A model generated the notes under the pieces. It was given only the letters and a program-made list of their open reading frames with translations, was not told the DNA's origin and did not search any database. From the NCBI GenBank assembly GCA_037834085.1, contig JBBMKC010209485.1:1-35265 (forward strand): DNA of 35,265 bases. Reading direction: 5' to 3'. The position numbers were made by a program, and so were the translations under genes. The DNA is from Bipalium vagum (taxonomy: Eukaryota > Platyhelminthes > Tricladida > Geoplanidae). Of this stretch, positions 1 through 8,464 are shown one piece after another (within the stretch, counting starts at the first letter, position 1; each line of letters begins with the position of its first letter).

Positions 1-16
1 ATAATAATAATAATAA

Positions 17-47
<31 letters not shown>

Positions 48-54
48 AAGAAAA
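1..54. repeat. AAT/AAG trinucleotide microsatellite
   Basis: The window opens with uninterrupted ATA/AAT units that change to AAG units at about base 18 and stop before base 54. The window also ends in a TTA microsatellite, so its limits may be assembly breaks at microsatellites. Confidence 0.95.
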
Positions 55-109
55 TTAATTAACCTTTTTATAATATTAAACTTTTTTTTTAGACAATGAC
101 TTTGGTTTT

Positions 110-935
110 TTCCGGAGACAGGAAAAGTGTGCGACCTACAGAAGTTGTGGAATAAAAATTAAAGATAATCGTTAAAGAAGAGAGGCTAATTACCCAGAGA
201 GGGCTTTCAACTAAACTTAATTTAAGTAAGAAGACTGTGTAAAATATGCTAGAGACTATTGGAGTCAGAAAATTAGGTATCAGATTTGTCATAAGATTTT
301 TGACAGCGGAGATGCGACAAAGGCGAAGAATAAACATGTAAAGAAAATGTGGACCTATTTCTTTCTCTTGGACAGAGTTTTTTGAAGAATGTTGTAACAG
401 AGGACGAGACTTCATTCAGTCTTTACATTCCATACAGTAGGCGTGAATCTCATGAATGGGTATTTTCTGAGGAAAGGGCTCCAAACATGCTTCGTTCAGG
501 GACATCTTAATCTCCGTGTATTCTCGGATGCAAAAGGTGTGATCAAAATTGACTTTGTCGAAGGAAACATCGACTGTCAGTACTACTGTACACTGCTTAA
601 TGATCTGAGAAAGCTGTGACGGAAGCCAAAAAATCAAGACCTATTTCTTTTCATGGATAGTGTTCCAGTTCATATAGCTAACCGAACTCCGGATGTCATA
701 CGGGGAAAAGAATTTGTGCTGGTTTCACATGCGCCTTATAGCCTTGATTTTATTCCCAGTAATTTTTCTTGTTTCATCACTTAAAGAAGCATCTGCGAGG
801 TCAGAGAATTAAGTATAAAGATGATCTCATACGAATAGTTCAAGATACTACTACTTTCTTTAAAATGGTCTCTTTTCTGTGATAAATCGATGGACTAAAT
901 GCCTGGAAGCAAAAGGTGGTTATATAGAAAAGTGA
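110..935 (+). pseudogene. Degenerate Tc1/mariner-type transposase
   Basis: Reading the plus strand across frames recovers a whole mariner-like transposase in order. It has a helix-turn-helix portion (RGLSTKLNLSKKTV), then FLKNVVTEDETSF followed by ESHEWVFSEE, which matches the family's DDE motif region (usual form VTGDETW). Next come FSDAKGVIKIDFVEG, HAPYSLDF (usual PPYSPDL) and the C-terminal signature NRWTKCLEAKGGYIEK ending in TGA at 933-935. At least four frameshifts and several in-frame stops make it inactive. The open frames on the opposite strand here are shadows. No terminal inverted repeats were found. Family assignment rests on these motifs and is fairly secure; the subfamily is not resolved. 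Confidence 0.8.
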
Positions 936-3148
936 TTAAGTTTATTTACCTATGTAGTTTACTTGTTCTAAATGCAAAATTTCGTTACAGTAGCATTTTT
1001 ATATATGTACGAGTCTAAGGTCTTTTTATCCACACCACGTACATAATAAAATATTTTTCATCTCAGCGAACAAATTTACCCAGGTAGTGTTATCGTCAAA
1101 ACTGTTAAATTAAAATTTTTTTATTTCAAAAATTTATATTTGTTTTTACAAATCTAAATAATAAAAAATTTGATTGCATATTTAAGATTACTTAATTAAT
1201 TGGCTCTAATTTCAATTTTATGATATTCAATATATAAGAAATAATTGATGAAAATGGAGGAAAAGATAATGCTAAAAATTCAAATTACAAAATATCTATT
1301 TTAATTTTCAGAAATTATTCATTCTCAGGGGCTAAGATTTCATTTAAAATAATTTTGTTAAATTGGTGTTGACACATTAATTATATATACATTAAATGGA
1401 AAATTTTGTTTTATTAATTAAAAACTGCTTTCAAGTAAGCAGTTACACATTGTTTTGACTATGAAATTGTACTTGCGTCGTAAGATCAATACAATTATTG
1501 TCATAAAGGAAGAGTCACACAAAGAGTCTGGTTAATAATTTGTGGTCATATTATCAACATGATAAAGACTTGTTTAAAGAAAATGAATGATTGCGGGTTT
1601 TAAACGCTTGTTTTAATTAACAAACTTACAAACGCAGATAATTATTCAAAATAAATTTACGTAACTCTTGTTCGAGAAATTCTATATGAATAATTAACTC
1701 AGATATTCGAGATTCTCAAACTAAAAGCTGAAGCTTACTCATTATGCAGTAGCAAAATAAAATTTGCCTATTCATAGATCATATATGTAAAAGTACGGTG
1801 GTTGAAAAATGAGAAAGCTTCGTGTTTTAGAAATTTTCTTTCAGTATCAACTAATTCTATTTATGTTTAATCATTTCATTTGATTTCCAATAGTTTATTA
1901 TAGTCGCAGTTCTTTACGTATCGTACAATATAATTTTATACTATTAATTAATCTTGTTTCTTAATATCAATACCGTGTTGTGATCCACCTAATTCTTCGT
2001 GTGATCTATCTCCTAAGTATACATTTCATAGTTAAAACAGCCTGCAATAAATGTTACTTTTAAAAATCTTAAATCTAAGATAACTTTCTTTTACTCTTAT
2101 AATCCTATGAGCTGGAATTTTACTTTTATTTCTAAAGGAATTTTGCCATCTTAACCTTTCGACAATAGGCTTTAAATAGCTCAAGATGAATACTATCTAA
2201 CGTAAATTTCATCTAACGCAACTAACTTTAGTTTTATTAAAGTTGAAATCTACAATAAATGATCCAGATCACCATCCACAATTCGGACTCCTAACGTAGA
2301 TACTTGTTTTTTGTGCTGCAGTGGGAAGTGCCAAGTGTGTATTTTCCACTTACTGCCAGTATTGTATGTCATATTTCCACTGTAACAGTAGAAAGTTGCT
2401 ATTTTCTTAACATAGAACTTCATATGATGCTAATTTCAATTTTATTGGGTTTCTTTACATATTGCTATTTTAAGTTCGGAATGAACAAAGCCCCAGTTAT
2501 TGTATCTTGTCGACTTTATAGATTCATTCCCTCCTTAAAAACACATTTCTACTTCATGACATCATCAACCTCAGCCGAGTTTGTGAAATTAAAAATTGCA
2601 CTAGAAATGTCCCTCCGAAATTTAAATACTGTTAACCAAAATTACACCAGTTAGATTTAGTTTTTGAGATTAAAAAAATTACTATGTACACAAAAAATTC
2701 TGCTTTTTTCATTTATTTATCACTTTTGGAAAATTATTTTATAGTAATAGTAATCCAACATAATTTTCTGTTGTTTAAGGCACGAAAAGCTTAATTCACG
2801 ATATTACCCTACGCTAAAATAAAAATTTTGTGGAATCATTAATGTAAAACTGAGATAATCCAATCATGAAATCGATAACTGAACCAAAATCGTCGAATTA
2901 TTCAGATTATCAAATAAATTCAAAAGAACCACTCTCGCAAATTACTACATATCATGCCTAGTATACATCCCAAATTGAAAAACAATAATCACAATCCACA
3001 TCAAACTAATATTAAATATAAAAATTATTGATTAATAGCTTGAAAAAGAGAAGTCTTGGCATATTTTATGAAATACCACAAAATACACAGTAGTTTCACA
3101 TATTATAGAAAATCTAACATATATTCCGAGTGATGTATCAAAGTTTAA
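936..3148. other. AT-rich intergenic region, no gene recognised
   Basis: About 2.2 kb between the transposase relic and the UBC9 stop codon. One plus-strand frame of 116 codons (2304-2654) is open, but it has no recognisable domain and no coding-like composition. No RNA gene, terminal repeat or splice-consistent exon was recognised. Confidence 0.6.
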
Positions 3149-3781
3149 TTACAAATTTGGGTTTCTGAACTGTTCAGCCTGCTTTTTAATTTTCTCCTCG
3201 TATTCTTTTTTGTTCTGTAAAAACATTGTGTAAGCTTCCGCCTGAGCCGGATCCTTAGGATTGGGATTATTCAACAGGTCCTGAATACCCAAAAGTATCT
3301 AAAGCAAATAAAAATAACGAATTCAGCTCTTGGAATTACAAACCTGTTTGATAGTTACCGCTGGTCGCCAGTCCTTCTCCTCGTCCAAAATCGATAAACA
3401 AACCGTGCCCGATGGAAAAACATTAGGATGGAACAGTGGTGGTTCGAATTTGCATTTTGGAGGAGTAGTGGGATAATCTGCTTTGAAATACATCCTCAAA
3501 TGGAACAGACCGCCTTCCCAAAGTGTCTGAAGAAAATACTAATTTATGAATAATTGCTAACATGTGATTACTTCTTTTTTTCCGGGAATTGAACAGTCCC
3601 AGACCATTAAATTTAATGTACCATCTGAATTTTTTGACGGTTTAGCTACAAAACCCTAAAAATGGATTATATAGAGAATAAAAATCAATCTATTTACAAA
3701 AGGATGATCTCTCCGCCAAGCCTTTCGCTCTTCTTCAAGTCTTTTCAAAGAGATTCCATCAGCGTCTGCATAATCACTCAT
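3149..3781 (-). CDS. UBC9: SUMO-conjugating E2 enzyme UBC9 (four exons)
   Basis: E2 enzyme that receives SUMO from the E1 on a catalytic cysteine and transfers it to target lysines, mainly in the nucleus. Exons on the minus strand are 3781-3698, 3655-3572, 3526-3344 and 3298-3149. The introns are 42, 45 and 45 nt, all GT-AG, and exons are phase 0, giving 166 aa. Diagnostic sequence: [20 protein letters not shown] at residues 22-41, [15 protein letters not shown] with catalytic Cys at about residue 99 and the HPN motif ten residues before it, then [20 protein letters not shown] and the C-terminal [11 protein letters not shown]. The DEEKDWRPA insertion separates UBC9 from ubiquitin E2s. The family is usually 157-160 aa; the extra residues are at the N-terminus ([15 protein letters not shown]), where the chosen ATG is the first in frame. 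No damage is seen, so the gene should be functional. Confidence 0.97.
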
Positions 3782-4879
3782 AATTATTTTCAAACAAAAT
3801 TAAATGAGCACAAAGTATTAATGATTAAAACAACCACAAATTTACTAAATGAAATGTAATTAACTTTTGATTTTAATTAAATTTTATTTTATAATTTAGA
3901 TTATTGATGTGAAATTTCTCTGAAAACAAGTTATAGTCAGAATAAATCATTACTAAAACATTTGAAGATGCTGAATTGTATTCAATTCATGAATGTTATT
4001 TTGATATTTTAAGAGCCTTCTTTGTGCATTTGTAAATAAATTTTAATTGATAAAAAATAAGAAATTAATTTAATTATGGAAATATTTGTTAATTTATTTT
4101 GAATTTTGAGTTTATAGAATGTTCTGGTGCACTTATTGAAATATCTAATTAAAATTAATTAATTAAATTATGAAATTTTAGTCATTTTATTTCTGTCCCT
4201 TAAAGTAAACCACACTTCTGGTTCGTTTTTATAATTATAAATAATTTTAAATTTCACTGAAAATTATTTACAGACCAAATATAAAATATTTTCCTTGAAT
4301 CTTAATTTTTAAATATTTTTTGTGGTTTCATGATTAAGCACTTGACAGGATATGTCTGCTTCAGGACATATGGAGGCTTGATAATGCTTGCGATTGTGAT
4401 TTTCCAGAGTGATTAAGTTACTGCTCGTGAACCCTCAGACTTTGGATGTCTTAGAATGTGCGTGCTACTTTCTTAACTCCTACCCGTAAATTTAACACTG
4501 ATGCAAGTTTCAATCTAACTTTTAGTTGGTGTAACAAAGTCAGTTTGATCAAAAAACTTTTTTTGCTATTACTGTAATTTGTTTTATCTTTTAACAATTA
4601 AGATTAATGTTAATCAAATATGCAACTATCATCCCAACCAAAAAATATAAAAATTGATTCAATTTCAAATGGGTTAAAATTAATATGCAATAACAATAAA
4701 ATGAGAAGAAATAAAGGTTTTTAACAATCACAATATCTCAATTAATTGTCACTATAAAATTTATAATAAAAAATGAAATGAATCGGACTAACCAACATGA
4801 AAATTCAAAGATTTGTTTAAAAATCATTATTGGTAAATAGCACAAAATAAAATCTCTTACAAGGGTTATTAAATTGGAC
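3782..4879. other. Intergenic region upstream of UBC9
   Basis: Very AT-rich sequence that must contain the UBC9 promoter on the minus strand. No TATA box or initiator could be chosen with confidence among the many AT tracts. A somewhat more GC-rich stretch at about 4330-4510 shows no readable protein. Confidence 0.5.
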
Positions 4880-5220
4880 CTGTCAAGTTTAGAAATCTTT
4901 AGGCATAAACTTCGTTTAATACACTAAAGTCGTCAGAATTTTACCAGCAGCACAGCACCAAAAGACAATGAAGCTGTTTTTCTCATTACCAGTTGTTGAA
5001 ATAGGTATATTTTTCTTCCCTTTCAAATTCCCTCAAATGTCATAGGAATTTCATCCATATTGAAAATTAGATTAAAACTGCTGGCAATATCATAAATTTT
5101 CATTGAAATCCAATAAAATCTGTTGCTGCGGGATATATTCGCTATATACGCTAATAATTCAAGTGTCGAGACATGTCGCCAAGATTTACATGCAATTGAA
5201 ATAACATGTAAACTGACCAA
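4880..5220 (-). pseudogene. pogo/Tigger-type transposase fragment
   Basis: On the minus strand FNLIFNMDEIPMTFEG (about 5040-5090) matches the first catalytic aspartate motif of pogo/Tigger transposases (usual NMDETP). After one frameshift, STTGNEKNSFIVFWCCAAG (about 4935-5000) matches the family segment usually STTGNEKxRFTVVLCCxADG, followed by ILTTLV and TKFMPKDF. The order is correct. The frame is broken by a stop after TFEGI and by the frameshift, and the rest of the element is missing or unreadable. This is a decayed domesticated-type or transposon copy, not a gene. Confidence 0.7.
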
Positions 5221-5410
5221 GTGGTTTCCATATTTATTAAGAAAGGAGAACAGAGACTAACGCTATGCTCTTCTAATTTTTCACGACATGATTTAAAATC
5301 ATTTGAACTTCTTGCGTACTTTTGAGGGAAAATGGACTTACTTCATCAATAAAAGGCAAGGTATTTATTGGTTGTCGTCAAAAGATTTTATACAATACAC
5401 TCCAAGAATA

Positions 5411-5660
5411 ACTAATCATATTTCGTAGATTATGGTATCAGGTATGGTAACAGGTATATCTCACTACGAGTTTCTTGATATAGATGAAACAGTCAATACT
5501 GATTTGTATGCAAAGCAACTTGGCAAAGTTGAAAAGCAATGTTTAATCAATAAAAATAAAAGGATATTGTTACACAATATTTCAAAACTGCAAATTGCGA
5601 AAACTCACAAAAAAGAAAATAGAAGCATTTCATTAGAAAATTTTTTGATCCCGGAGAATA
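5411..5660 (+). pseudogene. mariner transposase fragment
   Basis: An 84-codon open stretch (5432-5686) reads ISHYEFLDIDETVNTDLYAK, then KNKRILLHNISKLQIAKTHK. In mariner transposases this is the central DDE segment: WELL..NxTVNADLYCQQL followed by LLHDNARPH. The second catalytic Asp is in the degraded part (LLHNISK instead of LLHDNAR). Both the upstream helix-turn-helix half and the C-terminal third are absent. It abuts a different transposase relic at about 5700, so one element was probably inserted into or joined to the other. Confidence 0.65.
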
Positions 5661-5714
5661 TTTTGGAAGAAACATTTCAAAAATAAGAAAATTGAAGAGG
5701 AAGTTAGTAAAAGA

Positions 5715-6320
5715 CTAAAAAATAGTCGCTTCTGGACTGAAGATAAATGTGAAGTGCCAATAATTGAGATACCCATGTTTTTCCAATCAATCACAGTACT
5801 TGCAGCTTTCAGCACTGCCATGTTCTGGAAACTTTTTTTTGAAGAGAACAAAATGTCGGTATCGGTAAATGGTGACAGATATAGAGAAATAATTGTTCGG
5901 CACCTCATTTCATAGCTAAAACAAAGGCGTCGTTTTAGTTGTGCGATCATACAGCAGGGTGGAATTCCTCTCCTTACTGCTATTGCAACAAAAAACTTAA
6001 TCTCTAGTTTTAGTGCCGACAGAGTAATTAGCAAAGGTTTTCCAAAGTCATGACTAGCATATAGGTCAGATCTCACAGCATGTGATTTCTGGTTTTGAAA
6101 TGGCAGTAAAAGAGGACATATACGCTGATCCTTTACCAACCAATCTATTCACAATGAAAGAAGATGTTAAAACAGCATTTGGAAATATCAAATCTGAAGT
6201 TCTAACAACTTTAAATTTGAACATCATAAGGCTGTTACGATATTATTTCACTATGGACACTGCTCGCAAAGTTACTGACCCTTTCACTTTTGTCTATACG
6301 TGTACGCAAATGAATGAATC
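5715..6320 (+). pseudogene. Second IS630/Tc1/mariner-superfamily transposase relic
   Basis: The plus strand reads RFWTEDKCEVPIIEIPMFFQ, then KMSVSVNGDRYREIIVRHLI, IIQQGG and YRSDLTACDFWF, with several frameshifts and stops. This is the order seen in a common arthropod and invertebrate IS630-type transposase (FW..EN...EKP; VTVNGDRYREM; FQQDGA.PHT; RSPDLTACDFFLWG). A following open stretch (6082-6435) continues the C-terminal region poorly. It belongs to a different subfamily from the mariner piece just upstream. A 27.3-27.5 kb relic looks like the N-terminus of the same subfamily. Confidence 0.65.
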
Positions 6321-6667
6321 AAACAACTACGAACAACACTTTATTGCAAAAATAACAATAACAAACAGTAACAATATTTTTCAAATGATCAATAAAATGT
6401 CTGTAATCAATCACACTGAAAATCAACGTCAATAATAATCAATTAAACTAAAATCAAATAATTAAATATCAATATCAAGTAAATGTCAATAAGGATTAAT
6501 TTTAAAAGAAAAAAAATAAACAAAATCAAGATATTCTCACCAATGGTAACGACAGGTCAAAAGGGTGGTTAGCTGAGTTAAATCCGGTCCACTCAGAAAC
6601 CTCCTAACAGCACAGGACCCGTCTTGAGATTCTGTCACATAGATGGCATAAAGAATGGCGAAAAACT

Positions 6668-6827
6668 TTCTGATGAATATCTCGAATATTTCGTAGTCGA
6701 ATGTATCGTGGTCGTGTATCTCGTATCCTACTTCTGACGAAAATCTTGGATTTCTCGTAGTTGAATGCCTCGTAGCCTTTTCTGACAAATATCCTGAATA
6801 TCTCGTAGTCACGAAAATTTCTTTCGG
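6668..6827. repeat. Three-unit tandem repeat with variable-stem hairpins
   Basis: Three units start at 6668, 6732 and 6780 (spacings 64 and 48). Each begins TTCTGAYRAA, continues with a small inverted repeat and then YTCGTAGT. The inverted-repeat arms differ between units but still pair: AATAT/ATATT in unit 1, AAATC/GATTT in unit 2, ATAT/ATAT in unit 3. The minus strand is open here for about 90 codons, but the translation is only a simple echo of the repeat. No function is recognised. Confidence 0.7.
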
Positions 6828-6840
6828 AGAATTTTATGGC

Positions 6841-7023
6841 AATCCACTGCGGATTCCATCTCCTTATATACTATTCTGATCAGACGATCAATCAATCGTA
6901 GACCAGCTTTATCAGTGGGGAATGTCAATTCCCCTTTTAGGATTATTAATCCTAAATTGGTCCATCCTTGCGGACCCTGATCTAATCTTGGCAATTTAGG
7001 TTCGCCATTGTCAAGGTTAGATC
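6841..7023 (+). other. Array of consecutive hairpins (structured element)
   Basis: Adjacent inverted repeats tile this stretch with few unpaired bases between most of them. AATCC/GGATT is at 6841-6855, CTGAT/ATCAG (6876-6915) encloses ACGAT/ATCGT, GGGGAAT/ATTCCCC is at 6917-6934, TTTAGGATT/AATCCTAAA is at 6936-6956, and GGTCC/GGACC is at 6959-6976. Last is a 17-bp stem 6979-6995 with 7007-7023. In the last stem the only two non-Watson-Crick pairs are U-G and G-U on the plus-strand RNA; on the minus strand they would be A-C mismatches. That favours a plus-strand RNA. No known RNA family was recognised; it may be part of a retroelement terminal region. Confidence 0.6.
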
Positions 7024-7064
7024 CTTTTTGGAAATAATTGTCTTTTTTGTTTGAATGTTCTTTT

Positions 7065-7215
7065 TAATTAATTAATTATTATTATTTTATTTCTGGCCCT
7101 TTTGCGGTCTTAATAATTTATTGATAATAACCAATCTAAACCCTATTGCGGTCTCTAACATATACTTTTCCAAGGGTTTACAGGGACGTGTCCTTGGCTA
7201 ACTCAACAAAGAGAA
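7065..7215. repeat. Dispersed repeat, copy 1
   Basis: Homologous to 23757-23897 over about 140 bases in the same orientation. Shared blocks are CCCTTTTGCGGTCTTAATAA (copy 2: GAGGTCT), the second GCGGTCT/ACGGTCT followed by CTAACATATA, and a closing block containing ACAGGGAYGT and TTGGCTAACYCAACA. Each copy also holds the CCYTTTTGCGGTCT unit twice, so there is an internal duplication. Ending in CAACA and lying next to structured DNA, it could be the edge of a long terminal repeat, but no partner repeat within one element was found. Confidence 0.7.
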
Positions 7216-7933
7216 TAATTTTGTGTGTTAATGTAAACGGAAAACACCTTGAGGATGTATAATATAATAATATATAAAAAAAGAGCCATTTTAATGTCAA
7301 TAAAGTCATTTCAGAATAGTTGTGTTCTCTAATTATGTTGTAAATATAAGAAAAAGATGGTATGTTAATCATGAAACACACTATATACAACCTTTTTAGA
7401 ATCCAGAATTACAGTGATTTTTTTAATTAGCGTAGAGTTTTATGGAAACAGCGACTTTAATAGCGACCACTTTCGTTAAATTTAAGTTCTATATAGTTAC
7501 AAAAGTAAAGCTAAAAATTAATATTACTTTGAGATTAAATTAGTGATTTAAAACAAAAACAACATGCTACAGCTATTTCAAATATTATTAAATATAATAA
7601 TAGCTTAATTATTTAATGTTAATTAAATTTCAATCCTTACAATATTATTATGAGTTTCAAATTTAAATTATGACAGTAACTGCTTACAACCCGGTTTACC
7701 TTTTTGTGTTCTTCTAGTATCTCTAAATAGAATTTTTCTTCATGAGTCTTTAATCTCCTTTAACAATCCTAGTTGAAATTAAACTTATACAAAATAAAGC
7801 CTTGTTTTCTTTTTTGTATCGTTAAAGACAATAATAATGAAGAAACATATAGAGAAAGTTGCTCCTCAATTTCGAAGATCTCCATTTTTACAGAGAAAAA
7901 TCTCATGCTTCATATACACATTCATTAACTTTC

Positions 7934-8237
7934 GGTATTATTTTACTTTAACAATCCTGTTTTATAAGCAGACCAATCATAACACAGGGTTATTTTTAGA
8001 TTTTATTTTATATAGGTATTAATGTTGCGAAAGTAAAATAGAACCAAATAAACTATGCTGTGCTCTCCAAACCGTTATCATTTCAAAGAAACCATATTAG
8101 AAAATTGATTTGTATGACATAATTAGGTTCTATTTTACTTTAAAAACATAAATGATCATAGAAAATAAAATCTAAAAATAACCCATTGTTATGATTGGTC
8201 TGCTTATAAGACATGGTTGTTAAAGTAAAATAGTACC
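7934..8237. mobile_element. Fold-back (hairpin) element with 8-bp target-site duplication
   Basis: Two 112-nt arms (7934-8045 and 8126-8237) are inverted copies of each other, about 87% identical by hand alignment, with the outer 78 nt over 90%. They are separated by an 80-nt spacer. Each arm is itself bounded by the motif GGTTCTATTTTACTTT and its reverse complement, so the motif occurs four times. The octamer TAACTTTC lies directly outside both ends (7926-7933 and 8238-8245), consistent with an 8-bp target-site duplication as made by hAT-like transposases. There is no coding capacity; the 61-codon frame starting at 7837 runs through one arm and is spurious. A transcript would fold into a long near-continuous hairpin. 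Confidence 0.85.
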
Positions 8238-8464
8238 TAACTTTCTTTCTTTGATTTTGGATTCATAAAAACAAAATATTCTTAAATTGTTTTAAGTGTA
8301 TTCTGAAAGACCCGAAAATGTTCTAAAAAAAATGAAAATGGCAAATAAAATTTTGAATATAAAAATCAATATTTATTAAATAGGATAAATTGAATTTTTA
8401 AAAAAATTAATGAAGATATATTTTCAATAAAATCCATATTATAAAGAATTATTTTTTTGAAAAA

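Noticed and set aside
2304-2654. 116-codon plus-strand open frame
   Set aside because: Hydrophobic, no recognisable domain, no coding-like composition, and an open frame of this size arises by chance in a 35-kb window; not called as a gene.
6669-6700. Hammerhead ribozyme core (CTGATGA)
   Set aside because: The required GAAA after stem II and a third stem with a cleavage triplet could not be placed.
6537-6994. Two open minus-strand frames (91 and 61 codons)
   Set aside because: The first is an echo of the tandem repeat (repeated YEI/TTR words) and the second crosses the hairpin array; structure explains the region better than coding.
7837-8022. 61-codon plus-strand frame
   Set aside because: Runs into the left arm of the fold-back element and has no homologous counterpart in the right arm.
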